From the NCBI GenBank assembly GCA_958295665.1, contig OY282558.1, forward strand, positions 64,592,789-64,656,788: a DNA stretch of 64,000 bases, given 5' to 3'. The translations under genes were made by a program, and so were the position numbers. This DNA comes from Tipula vernalis. Taxonomy: Eukaryota > Arthropoda > Insecta > Diptera > Tipulidae. The notes below the pieces were generated by a model. That model made no database searches. It was not told the origin of the DNA and was given only the letters and a program-made list of their open reading frames with translations. Shown here piece by piece: positions 23,027-33,169 of the stretch (its first letter is position 1; each line of letters opens with the position of its first letter).

Positions 23027-23040
23027 ACCTATCGATAGGT
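23027..23040. promoter_or_regulatory. DRE-like palindrome in the LINE-A 5' UTR
   Basis: ACCTATCGATAGGT is a perfect 14-bp palindrome containing TATCGATA, the DREF/DRE consensus of flies. Its place about 50 bases from the 5' end suits an internal LINE promoter element. Function is inferred only. Confidence 0.35.
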
Positions 23041-23591
23041 AGGTTAACGGTGAATTAAATAAGCCGCCCCCAACCGCAGTCCAGCTGGTGGGAGAGTCTC
23101 AGGGAACTGGGGAGTGGTTAACCTCAGTTCATTAAATTCTGAGTGCCTATGATGCCCAGCATGGTAAGGCGAACAGATGGCGCCAGAAAACCATCGACCA
23201 ATAACCACGGCGGACTGGGCGTCGCGTCCTCTCTGCACCTCCGGGGTCTCCGCGGGTGATGAATGGGGGTACCCTATAAACGGGTGACCCGGGGAATGGA
23301 TTGGATCCCATTGGATTGGGCTCTCCATGTGAATAGGTGAAAGAGGGAGAGAATGTGGGCGCAGGGAAGGGGGTGCTGGGAGGCCGCGGTGCTAGCGAGC
23401 CGAATCGGCTGGATTAAGGTGTTAAGCGACCCGTGCTGATAATCAACTAGGCTGGGGGCCCATTTAACAAAGCCCAGTCGCTAACGGAGCCCTCTGGATA
23501 CCTGGCGACCTCCAGTTGTATTTAGCCTTACCTGCGTATACGGATCTCTGCGCAGTCGGACCTTTATTTCTCCGATACTCGTGGGAATGAG

Positions 23592-24743
23592 ATGGAAAGA
23601 TCGAACAACGAAAAAACAAAGCTCACCGGCTCTCCTCAAAAGCCGGTATCAGCAAAGGGAGGCACCTCGAACCAGACGGATAGGGTCTCTAAGGTTGCAA
23701 AGGTGGTTGGCTCTAGGGCAAAAGTCCCGGGAGTTAGCGGTACCAACGCAGCACAGGGGAGTGGGACGAGAGACATTCCTCCGGCGAAAAGGCGATACAG
23801 GAATCGCCGCTCGGCATTCCGAATTCTCGAGAAGTGGGCTGCGACCCCCGAGGGGCAGCTTACGGAAGAGCAAAGAACATCAGTAGCTTGGGCAAGGAGC
23901 ACTGTGGGCTGCGGAGGCTCGGAAAGGGACCATGTGTCGAAAAGACAGCGGTCCCAGGACGAGGTGGAAGTAGTCAACAGCAAGCGGGCCAAGTTTCTGA
24001 CTGAAAGGAAGCCGAGCTCCAACTCAGGAACAAAGCTGTTCAGCGATGTCCTAAGGGAGCATGTGTTGATGCTAGCCGTCATTGAGGAAAGTCAAGAAGA
24101 TGGGAGCATCACGGCCGAAAAATGGAGGTTGGTGTATAATGCACTCAACCTCGTCTTTTTTCAGGTCCTGGGTGAAAATCCGGGACCACCCCCATCCTGC
24201 AGAGATGCGGGGTGGTATCAAGGGCGTGTGAAGATAACTGCATGCTTGGACTCTAGATCTGTGGATCTATATCAAAAGGCTATAGCCAAAGTAGGGGAGG
24301 TGTGGCCAGGCGCAAAGCATGCGGCAGTTAGCCGGGAGGAAATTCCCAGTAGGCCGAGGGCACGTGTCTGGCTGCCATCCGAACCGGCTAGCCCTGACGA
24401 GGCTTTGGAAATCATTCAGGCCAGTAACCCGAGTCTTCCGACCGGAAATTGGAAGATCGTCAAACAGGAGGAGGCGAAGGGGGGCTCGAAATTATCAATT
24501 ATGGTAATAAATAAGGAGTCCCTTACCCTCCTTCACAAAACGAAGGGAGTAATTGACTTCGGTTTCGGGTCAATTACTCTCAACGTTTATAAAAAGGATG
24601 GGCGGAAGCGCGTACGGGAGGCCAAGCGGAGGATGGTGGCAACCCGCCCAGGCCTGAAGGGGGTACCAGCAGCATGGGGGGAGAAGCTGAGGGTATGGGG
24701 GAGAGTGAAACCGGCGACCTCGGTCGGGCAAGGCCTCCCTTGA
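23592..24743 (+). CDS. LINE-A ORF1 protein, DUF4780-like
   Basis: An open 383-codon frame. The N-terminal half is basic and Ser/Lys-rich (PAKRRYRNRRSAFRILEKWA). The middle has an EKWRLVYNALNLVFFQVL segment. The C-terminal half has RPRARVWLPSEPASPDEALE, LPTGNWKIVKQEEA and IDFGFGSITLNVYKKD, a pattern matching DUF4780 domains of insect LINE ORF1 proteins. No CCHC knuckle is present. The TGA at 24741-24743 is probably premature: coding-like sequence (KVKEGHISEGAGVTMEED, then GGSGASQNTEK) continues to a TAA at 24898-24900 after two G-run frameshifts. It likely coats LINE RNA. Confidence 0.75.
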   Translation: MERSNNEKTKLTGSPQKPVSAKGGTSNQTDRVSKVAKVVGSRAKVPGVSGTNAAQGSGTRDIPPAKRRYRNRRSAFRILEKWAATPEGQLTEEQRTSVAWARSTVGCGGSERDHVSKRQRSQDEVEVVNSKRAKFLTERKPSSNSGTKLFSDVLREHVLMLAVIEESQEDGSITAEKWRLVYNALNLVFFQVLGENPGPPPSCRDAGWYQGRVKITACLDSRSVDLYQKAIAKVGEVWPGAKHAAVSREEIPSRPRARVWLPSEPASPDEALEIIQASNPSLPTGNWKIVKQEEAKGGSKLSIMVINKESLTLLHKTKGVIDFGFGSITLNVYKKDGRKRVREAKRRMVATRPGLKGVPAAWGEKLRVWGRVKPATSVGQGLP

Positions 24744-24899
24744 AGGTTAAGGAGGGGCACATAAGCGAAGGAGCTGGTGTAACGATGGAGGAGGATGTCG
24801 GCAGCCCGGCCAGACGGGGGGCACTGACAAGTCCTCTACAGAGGGTATGAGGGGTGGCGAGATGGGCGGATCCGGCGCATCCCAAAATACTGAGAAATA

Positions 24900-24923
24900 A
24901 TATTCCTGCGGAAGCAGGAATAT
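24900..24923 (+). other. 10-bp GGAA-loop hairpin at the LINE-A ORF1 stop
   Basis: ATATTCCTGC (24900-24909) and GCAGGAATAT (24914-24923) are perfect complements around a GGAA loop (GNRA type). The hairpin begins at the last base of the TAA ending the extended ORF1 frame and lies 25 bases before the ORF2 ATG. It could assist reinitiation at ORF2. Confidence 0.6.
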
Positions 24924-24947
24924 ACCATAGAGATAGGTAGAGGTTAA

Positions 24948-27900
24948 ATGGTTATGATTAAGATAACACAAATTAACCTTCACCATTCTAAGGCTGCTTC
25001 GGCAGCTCTACTCCTCAGGCTGACTAGTTCGGGTGAGGATGTGATACTAATCCAAGAACCTTGGATTAACAACAACAGGATCTGTGGCCTCAGAACCAAG
25101 GGGTATACAATTATATCCTCTAGTAAGTCTGGGAAGGTCAGATCTTGTTTTCTTGGGAAAAATAATATTAATCTTTTCCTTCTCTCTCAATACAGCAATG
25201 GTGACACTACTGCAGTTAGCCTGAAAGTAGGTACTTCTAGATTCTGGCTAGTACTGGGAGTTGATGCTAATGCGCATCACACTATCTGGGGAAGCACGGA
25301 CATTAATGAAAGAGGTGAGTCGCTTTTTGATTATTTGATGAGTACTAACCTTTCAGTGTGTAATATTGGGCGGGAACCCACATTTATTACTAGTAACAGG
25401 CAGGAGGTTCTAGATGTGACCCTTGCCTCAAATAATATTCTTCATATGGTTAAAAATTGGAGGGTGGATAAGGAACACTCCTTTTCTGATCATCGATATT
25501 TAACCTATAGCCTCGATATGCACCCTGCTACCCGGGAAGCCTTCAGGAACCCTAGAAGGACCAACTGGAGCAAATATGGGGAATTATTGGAGGAAATGTT
25601 ACCGACGAGGGCTATGGAGCCCTCGACGACCGTTGGGGAGCTGGAGGACATGGTGGCTAGCGTTACTAGCGCATGCAACCGATCCTTTCGCGCTGTCTGC
25701 CCACTGGCTAAGCCTAGGGGTAGGCAAAACCGGTATGGTGGTCCAGGGAACTGGGAACCTATCGTAAGGCTTGTAGGACAGCCTTTAATAGAGCCAAAAA
25801 TACAAGGGAGGCTCAGGATTGGGACTCCTATAAGGAGGAACTCGGAATATATAAGAAAGAATTAAGAAAGGCACAAAGGAGGTCTTGGAGAATCTTCTGT
25901 GATAATATGGAAGGGGTATCCGAAACCTCCCGCCTTAGGAAGATTCTTTCCAAAAGTACATCTAGTCCCAGTTTTTTGATAAAACCGGACGGATCTTGGA
26001 CAGCTTCTAGTGGAGAATCTCTGGAGCTTCTCTTCGAGACACACTTCCCAGGGAGCTTTGAAAACCTGTTGGTGCGTAGCAATCATCAGGAATCACTGTC
26101 AGTAGCCACAGAGGATATCGTAACCAGGAAACGGATCCTATGGGCACTGAGGGGTTTTAAACCATTTAAATCGGCTGGTCCGGATCAAATTATACCAGCG
26201 GAACTTCAAAACAACTCAGTAATTATTCTTCCCTACCTGGAAGCTATATTCAAAGGGTGTTTGAAGCTGGGCTATATTCCTAGGTACTGGACGGAGGTCA
26301 ATGTGGTGTTCATACCGAAAGCGGGGAAAAGCTCACATATCTATCCTAAGGACCTAAGACCAATAACTCTATCATCCTTTCTTTTGAAAACCTTGGAAAG
26401 GCTGCTGGATGTATACATCAGAGATAAAATAGGTGCCAGGAAGTGGGCATCGTCTCAGCATGCGTACACAAATGGTAGATCTGTGGACACTGCTCTGCAC
26501 GCCTTGGTGTCTACGATTGAGAAATCGATTAATTCGAAGGAATTCTCTTTGGTGACCTTCCTGGATATAGAGGGCGCCTTTAATAATGTGAAAGCGGAGG
26601 CAATCAAGGAGGGATTGTCATTTTTGGAGGTGGACGTTCCTCTGATAGGATTAATCAATTATATGCTGGGATGCAGGATTGTTAGCTCGAAGTTGGGGGA
26701 CTCCACCATCAAGAGGCGAGTAACTAGGGGAACTCCGCAGGGGGGGGGTTCTGTCCCCTCTTCTCTGGAACATAGTGGTAAACGGGTTACTACTTTAATT
26801 GGAGGGAGAGGGTATTGAAGTTATCGCGTACGCAGATGACGTAGCTTTAGCTGTTACCGGGAAATTCCTGGGCACGATTGTAGACGTAATGCAGAATGCG
26901 CTTACCATCGTTACGAAATGGGCTGGCAAACGTGGACTTGCTATTAAGCCGTCCAAGACAGAGCTGGTACTCTTTACTAAGAAATATAAAATCCCGGTAG
27001 TTGTCCCTCCTACCTTAAATGGCACGAGACTTGCTTTTACTGATAGAGCTAGATATCTGGGCATTATCTTGGACAGTAAGCTTAGTTGGAAGCCCAACAT
27101 GTTGGAGAGAATAAACAAAGCTACTATTGCTTTGTACTCCTGTAGGAACGCCATTGGTCATAGATGGGGTCTGAAGCCGGAGCTGGTACACTGGCTCTAC
27201 ACCGCTGTAGTGAGACCTGTACTCATGTACGGGGTGGGTGTTTGGTGGCCAGCTCTGGACAAGGTAACTTACAAAAGTAAGATTGAGAGAGTGCAAAGAA
27301 CGGCCTGTATGTTTGTTAGCGGGGCATTGAGGTCGACACCGACAAGTGCCTTAGAGGTTATGTTGCACCTTCTTCCGGTCGACATTTTTGGCAAACAGAT
27401 GGCGGCAAATACGGCTGTACGACTTGCAGCCGTCTCTCAGTGGAGATGTCTTAGTATAGGACACTCCACTATTGTCAGATCGTTGAAGGATGAGCTGGCG
27501 AATCTTGACTACATTAAACCTACTCTACGCTTCGAGAAGCGATTTCGGACCTCCTTCCGTTCAAGGGAATCCTGGAGGGATAGACCGTTATCGGAAACCG
27601 AAGCGTTGCAATTCTTCACAGATGGCTCCAAGCTAGACGGCAAAGAAGGAGCTGGAGTATTCTGTGACAAATTAAATGTAAATATTTCTATTCGTCTCCC
27701 TGATTACTGCAGCGTGTACCAAGCTGAAGTCGTAGCGATTGAGGAGGTCATGTCGTGGTTGAAGCATAATGTGTTATCCTCAGACGATATCACAATCTAT
27801 GTGGACAGTCAAGCGGCGATCCGGTCGTTAGAATCGGTGTCTTTGGCGTCACGGGTGGCGTTGAGTTGTCACTCATCTCTAAATGAGATAGGGGAGCATT

Positions 27901-28430
27901 TCAATATCCAGGTAGTCTGGGTCCCAGGTCACTCGGGCGTCATGGGGAACTGCAGGGCAGATGAACTTGCTAGGAATGGTACGACTCTCCAGCTGCAACC
28001 GGAAAGGGCAAGTCTGGGGAGGCCTATCACAGCGCTGAGACAAGCACTTGGGAAGCAGGCGCTATCCTCAGCGGGGGAAAGGTGGTCTAACACCCTCACC
28101 TGTAGAGTTGCAAGACAAGTTTGGCCAAAGCTGGACTTGGGGTGCACTAGATCATTAATAGCCTTACGCAGACGTGAATTAAGAACGGTCGTAGGAATTC
28201 TCACGGCTGAGTGAGAAGGCTGGGTCTGGAGGCGCTAATGACTTCTGCAGAAGCTGCTTGGACGAAGAGGAGGAAGAGACGTTGGTCCACTTCCTTTGCT
28301 CGTGTCCAGCATTGGCTCTCAGAAGGCACAAACACTTAGGTAAGTTCAGGATGGATTGCCTCTCGGATCTCGAAAACATTAAAGTGCGGGACGTCTTACG
28401 CTACATAAGTAGCTCGAAATGGTTCCAATA
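24948..28430 (+). pseudogene. LINE-A ORF2: endonuclease, RT, RNase H
   Basis: Endonuclease (24948-25740): IKITQINLHHSKAAS, LIQEPW, GVDANAHHTIWGS, FSDHRYLTY. About 35 residues before GVDANAHH appear deleted relative to LINE-B. Frame break near 25730. RT (25907 on): KSAGPDQIIPAEL, PRYWTEVNVVFIPKAGK, FLDIEGAFNN, GTPQGG. A run of nine G at 26740 shifts the frame where eight would encode QGGV. YADD is at 26829-26840 in the next frame (26799-28214). RNase H: FFTDGSKLDG, YQAEVVAIEE, YVDSQAAI, NCRADELAR. A short deletion near 28204 ends the frame inside GILTGH; HFLCSCPAL follows in another frame, ending SSKWFQ. Confidence 0.88.
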
Positions 28431-28506
28431 GGGGTAAAAGGGAATACATCCTGTGGTATCACAATGGACCGTCACCGGTCTAAGTGTGCGTAAGCAGCCA
28501 CTCCAA

Positions 28507-28525
28507 CCTAACCTAACCTAACCTA
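28507..28525 (+). repeat. (CCTAA)n 3' tail of LINE-A
   Basis: Three full CCTAA units plus CCTA directly follow the 3' UTR (AGCAGCCACTCCAA). The minus copy ends in the same motif (10628-10638). CCTAA/TTAGG is the common insect telomere repeat. Confidence 0.9.
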
Positions 28526-28529
28526 TGTA

Positions 28530-29220
28530 GAAGTGGACGTAACTTTTGCAGCAATCAGCAAACAGTTTATTTCAAACGCAAAACAGAAATATCAGCTGCT
28601 GTGAAGAGTAAACATTAAAGTCTGATATGTATAATAAATATCTCGTGAACCTTGTGTTATGTCGTTTTGTGGTTTGAGTATTGTTTAAGTCGTTGATGGT
28701 AATTTCACTACTGAACAAATTTTATTAACAACGACCGCTTTAGTATAATCGTCGTTACGTAATTTTGTAAATGTTATTATTTTACGAAAATCACGTTTTT
28801 TGTTTGTACCAAAATGTCTCATAATCTAATAAAAATTTACAATTTATCTGGGCTAGAAATGACTTCATAAAAATTGCAATGTTATTAAACTGCATTAATC
28901 TACGTGTTAAAATGATTATTTGTGTAAAAGATATCGCAATTCAATTTATAAAGAGTCACGAACTAAGGAGAATAAAAATGATCTGTGTAGAGAGGCACAC
29001 GAAACAAATCAAGCTGAGACCTACAAGAGTCAGTGACAAAAGGCAAAATATGTTTATCTGGGTCATAAATTGAGCTGTAAGCATGTTATGTCCATCTTAT
29101 TAAAAATTTTAATATGTTATTGTTTTGGAAATATGACGATATGATCTTAAAAATCTGAAATATTGAACTAAGAATAAAAATAACGGTAATAAATTCATAC
29201 TAACTACATTACTTAATACA
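28530..29220. other. Spacer without recognised genes
   Basis: AT-rich sequence between the LINE-A tail and GYP-2. A short plus-strand frame (28879-29073) is basic but shows no motif. Nothing else seen. Confidence 0.5.
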
Positions 29221-29223
29221 TTC

Positions 29224-31489
29224 TGCCATTCCTGACTGGACGATCGACCCGATCGGTTCCGGCGGTACCAGCTTCATGTTAACCGGTAAACAAACGCCAT
29301 TGTATGGAATACGCTATAGATTTTGTCCTGGGACATCCGCTACGATACGTCGATCGCCAAACAACACTTTCACGACTATATATGGACATTTGAATCATGC
29401 TATTATCTTCTGATTAACCCCCGGTTCAGTAACTGTTCAGTTTTTGATAAAGACCAGGTCTCCTACATTATATACACAAGCAGGTTTACGATGAGAATCA
29501 AAATCAGTTTTGTTCTTCAGCTGAGCACCTTTTGTAGCTTCAAAAATACATTTACGCACTGATCGAGTCGTGCACGTCACTATTCAACGTTTCAATAAAA
29601 CCACTATGTTATCATTTGTATTCGATTGTTCTGTCACAATTATTATCTAGATCAACTAATTTACCGATAATTTGAAGTACTGTTCGATTCTGGATCTCCG
29701 CCTTACCATTTAACTGAGCTGAGTCAACTGCCGTTGAGACTAGTTGAACGTTTGATTGGCCCAAAAAACTCCTAAATTCTTTTTTCGGAACATCAAACAT
29801 TCAAAAATGTGACGTGAGACGATTTATTACCTCAAGAGACCTGTAGATTTCGGACCCAAATTGTCTTTGTGATCACCAAACCTTCCTTTCTACCTTCCTT
29901 TGGCTGAAATGTACTCATACCGCTCAACCTTCGATTTAATTTTTGAGAACTAATACGCTCGCTGAATTAGATCAATGGTTTTATTTGCTCCAAAATGTCC
30001 AATTTTGTGACGTTGACGAATAATGACATTTTCTAAAATATTGGGAATAAACAGCAATAATTTCGGTTTGTATTGCTTGTTCAAAATATTATCCCTTATC
30101 GTACACTAATCATTTTCATACGTGTTTTCAACACTTTCTATAATACGCCTAACGTCTGGATCACTCATTTGAAAAAAAAACTAATGTTTCATAGAAGCTG
30201 CATTCCGTAACTATCATAACGCTTGGACTCCTACTTAGAGCATTCACATGATGCACTCATCCACCAGATCGATGAATCACCTCAAAATCGGGTTCCCCTC
30301 GCAACGCGATATTTCAAAACGCAATATTTCAAAATGTGACATGGTACCAAACGCGATGTGGTACAAAATGCGATATTTCAAAACGTAATATGGTTCAAAA
30401 GACGATATTTTAAAATTATTAATCTTCCTTCATTTCACATTTAAAATGTTCCTTCACCTTTATGATGAAATTGAACATGTACAATGGAGCTAGGATGTGT
30501 GTTTTGAAATATCGCGTTTTAAATTATTGCGTTTTGTACTATATCGCGTTTTGTACGTTATCGCGTTTTGTACCGTATCGCGTTTTGAAATATCGCGTTT
30601 TGTCAAATCGCGTTTCAAATGGGACCCCTCAAAATCATAGTTCTCTAAAAGCCCTGACCAACGCATAATCTGACTACTTACATCTTTGTTCTTCAAGGCC
30701 TGCTTAAACGATAAACAGTCCGTCAAAATCTATCTTTTGATTGTATGCCACAAGCTTAAACGAATGTTTGTTACTTTCACCTGAAGTTATCTACACTCTA
30801 CTCTATACTAGGTATCAACAACCGTCGAGATGGCGCTGTAACAAAATAGCACCAAATCCTATTTTACTGGCATCTGTATGCTCAACTCTACTTCTAGTTT
30901 TGAGTCAAATAAACGCAACACTGGTTTTGAAACTAATGCCTCTATAACTCACTAAATGAATCACACTTCAAATCATTGAACTTAAAAATAGCGTCCTTCG
31001 TCAATAAATATAACAATGGTTTAGCAATGACACTAAAATTAGGCATACATTTCCTAAAATAACTATAAGGCCTACAAACATTGAACCCTCATGGATATAC
31101 ATACTTCTGCAACTTACTTTATCCAAACTATTTTCCTTAAACAATGTGCCTACATCAGATTCATTTTCACATACCAACGCAACAAAATCATCACCCAACA
31201 ATTCGCTGAACATCAACACATTATTCGCTTTTATCTCTCTACAGCCCTCGTTTTCACTATGACCGATCACCTCACCTGAATCATGCAACTGATTATTATC
31301 AACCAGCTCATCTTTACTCAATTGGTTAAATTGAATTTGAAATTTGACTTCATCTGTATTCGGTTCAACGAATAACACAAAGCCGGGTTCCGGAAACAGG
31401 CGAAGAAACTTCCTCCCCAGCAAACAACCATAATCGATCATCGAAACAGGAATAACTTGGAAAGAAATGGAAAAATCAAAATTATACAA
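29224..31489 (-). pseudogene. GYP-2 protease-RT-RNase H-integrase fragments
   Basis: 31489-31001: SMIDYGCLLGRKFLRLFPEP, the post-flap part of a retropepsin with an acidic linker. 31080-30730: an RT C-terminal stretch (RKCMPNFSVIAKPLLYLLTK). 30700-30640 joined across the foldback to 30280: RWSGLLENYDFE then VIHRSGG, the RNase H end. 30050-29950: ILENVIIRQRHKIGHFGANK, the zinc-binding H2C2 start of integrase. 29800-29612: FRSFLGQSNVQLVSTAV and NGKAEIQNRTV, holding the last catalytic Glu. 29500-29224: VGDLVFIKN, CPYIVVKVL. Catalytic RT is absent. Confidence 0.75.
30290..30626. mobile_element. Foldback element with CGCGATA arrays, 10-bp TSD
   Basis: A 337-bp element. The left arm (30300-30415) is a run of about 18-19-bp units of the AAAACGCGATATTTC or AAACGCGATGTGGTAC type. 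The right arm (30500-30620) is the inverted complement (GAAATATCGCGTTTT, GTACGTTATCGCGTTTT). A spacer of about 85 bp separates them. The ends GGGTTCCC and GGGACC are roughly inverted. CCTCAAAATC flanks both sides (30280-30289 and 30627-30636). No coding sequence. Confidence 0.8.
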
Positions 31490-31739
31490 AATTTACTTTT
31501 GCTGATGTTTCCAATTCATTTATCCATGCGTGAAATCAGAACCTTTAAGGGTTACATTCGTGGATTAGAGCACTAAACTCGGATGGATGCACACATGTAT
31601 TAGACCGCAACTCATTTTGACACAAACCACTCGACGCATTCGGCAACATTTCAATATTCGGCATCGCCAGAACCGCTGGTACTGAATGACTAAAATTCGA
31701 ATCAGGAACTAATCGGTGTTAGATTCAGCTAAGCTTAAT

Positions 31740-32160
31740 TATGCTGTTCAAAACAAAATGGATTCCTCACAGAATTATTAAAATTACTCGGTATAACGAT
31801 GATTGCGAATCGGCATAAATTCGGCTTAAATTGGATATTCTATCCAATTCCTTGTGTGTTATTGGGCTAACTATATCTTCTTTCGTTTCTCTTATACTCG
31901 TATACAATTCAACTGGTACAACAGCTATGTTCATTATATAACAATAATCATCTCACTTTTGAATGTTTGGAGCCTGGTTTGTCTTCAAATTTAAATACAA
32001 AATTTTCCAGACAAGATTAAGATTTATCTAACCTACTTAGCTTCTATGTAGTTGGCCAGAAATATTCAATAATAGCGAGATTGCCATACTCATAACTAAG
32101 GAAACTTATGGTTATTGAACTGTGGCAAGTTAACTAACGTAAAATTCATTTGGTGTAACA
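31740..32160. other. Spacer between GYP-2 and GYP-3
   Basis: About 420 bases of AT-rich DNA. It may contain the undetected 5' LTR of GYP-3, but no copy of the 36280-36690 sequence is evident here. Near 32163 GGGCGCCCGAGG could be a primer-binding-site region. Nothing else seen. Confidence 0.4.
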
Positions 32161-32297
32161 GTGTGCGGGCGCCCGAGGTAAGCGAAATTTTATTATAATT
32201 TATTTGTTGGTGTGCGATATTATTCAACATACAACCACCTAAGTCAAAAATTCGTTTCACTGCCACGTTTTAACTAATTTTATCGGCGCGTGTTAAA

Positions 32298-33159
32298 ATG
32301 AGCGAAGGCGAAAACGAATCTTCGACGTCCGGAACGACGCAAGTGTATAAATTGTCGGTGAAATACGCGCTATTCAATCGCGACGATCCAGAAATCTGGT
32401 TCACGCAGTTGGAGGCACAGTTCGGAATTGGGGGTATCACGGGCGATGCTACCAAATATGGGCATCTCATCGCAGCGCTGGATCCATGTACAGTCAAATG
32501 TGTACGGGACCAAATCCTCTCTCCTCCCAAAGCGAATAAATATGAAACTCTAAAAAAAGTGATAATTGAACGGTTATGCGAGTCGGCGAAAATTAAACTC
32601 GACCGATTACTGTCCGGACTGCAGCTGGGCGACAAAAAAAAAACCTTCACAACTTCTACGAGAAATGGAAACGTTGTCCTTGGATCAAGTAACCGAGCCA
32701 GTATTGCGGAATTTATGGTTACAGCGACTCCCAAAACATGCACAGGAAATCTTATCCTGTATGGACGATGCCAACCTACAAAAATTAGCCAATGCTGCAG
32801 ACAAAATAATTGACGTGCAGAAACCAGCCGGTATCTACAATATAAAGGTTACTCCAGACGAAGCACAAGGAACGCAATCAAACAATCTGGCCGCTCAAAT
32901 CAGCATCCTTTCACAACGCGTAGAGGAATTATTCGGGAGGTTTAACAAAACTGGAGACAAGTTCAATCGTGGACGATCTCCCAGCCCTAAGTTCGCCAAT
33001 TTCTCTCGTCAGCGCAGTAGTTCACGTTCAAAAGAACAGGTCGAGAAACACCCAAATTGTTGGTATCAACACCAATTCGGCAGCCGAGCACGGAAATGCA
33101 TAAAACCATGCAACTTCAACAGTACCAGTTCGGAATCCAACAAGCCGGAAAACCAATAG
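32298..33159 (+). pseudogene. GYP-3 Gag, one frameshift
   Basis: It starts at ATG 32298 (MSEGENESSTSG). The conserved Gag core reads DPEIWFTQLEAQFGIGGIT. At 32634-32643 a run of ten A breaks the frame; nine would keep it. The second half (to 33159) has LWLQRLPKHAQEILSCMDD, a coiled IS/QRVEELF segment, an Arg/Ser-rich tract and the knuckle CWYQHQFGSRARKCIKPC, where the CsRn1-type His is a Gln next to a His. The knuckle is thus weakened. Confidence 0.85.
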
Positions 33160-33169
33160 GCACCTCACT

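Larger units (their letters stand above)
22975..28525 (+). mobile_element. LINE-A plus copy, nearly full length, (CCTAA)n tail
   Basis: Roughly 5.5 kb: 5' UTR (about 22975-23591), ORF1 (23592-24743, tail to 24900), inter-ORF hairpin, ORF2 (24948 to about 28430) with endonuclease, RT and RNase H, a 3' UTR, and a tail of CCTAA repeats (28507-28525). Frameshifts and one deletion make ORF2 inactive. No clear TSD was found. The sequence is far more GC-rich than flanking host DNA. Confidence 0.88.
29220..31740 (-). mobile_element. GYP-2: Ty3/gypsy remnant, pol scrambled
   Basis: Minus-strand remnant with, right to left, the protease C-terminal end, the end of RT/RNase H, and integrase to its C-terminal chromatin-side domain. 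The RT core is missing. A foldback element (30290-30626) is inserted in RNase H. No LTRs were identified. Many stops and frameshifts show it is old. Confidence 0.75.

Noticed and set aside
23636..24082. 148-codon minus-strand frame
   Set aside because: Antisense to LINE-A ORF1; Ser/Leu-rich composition follows from the opposite strand.
30300..30620. Regularly spaced short repeats resembling a CRISPR array
   Set aside because: Units are contiguous, degenerate and arranged as inverted arms without unique spacers; the genome is an insect and a TSD flanks it, so it is a foldback element.
32160..32175. GGGCGCCC near GYP-3 as a tRNA-Lys primer-binding site
   Set aside because: Only a short palindromic core fits and no 5' LTR end could be placed, so no call was made.
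32270..32743. 157-codon minus-strand frame
   Set aside because: Antisense to GYP-3 Gag, which has the conserved Gag core on the plus strand.
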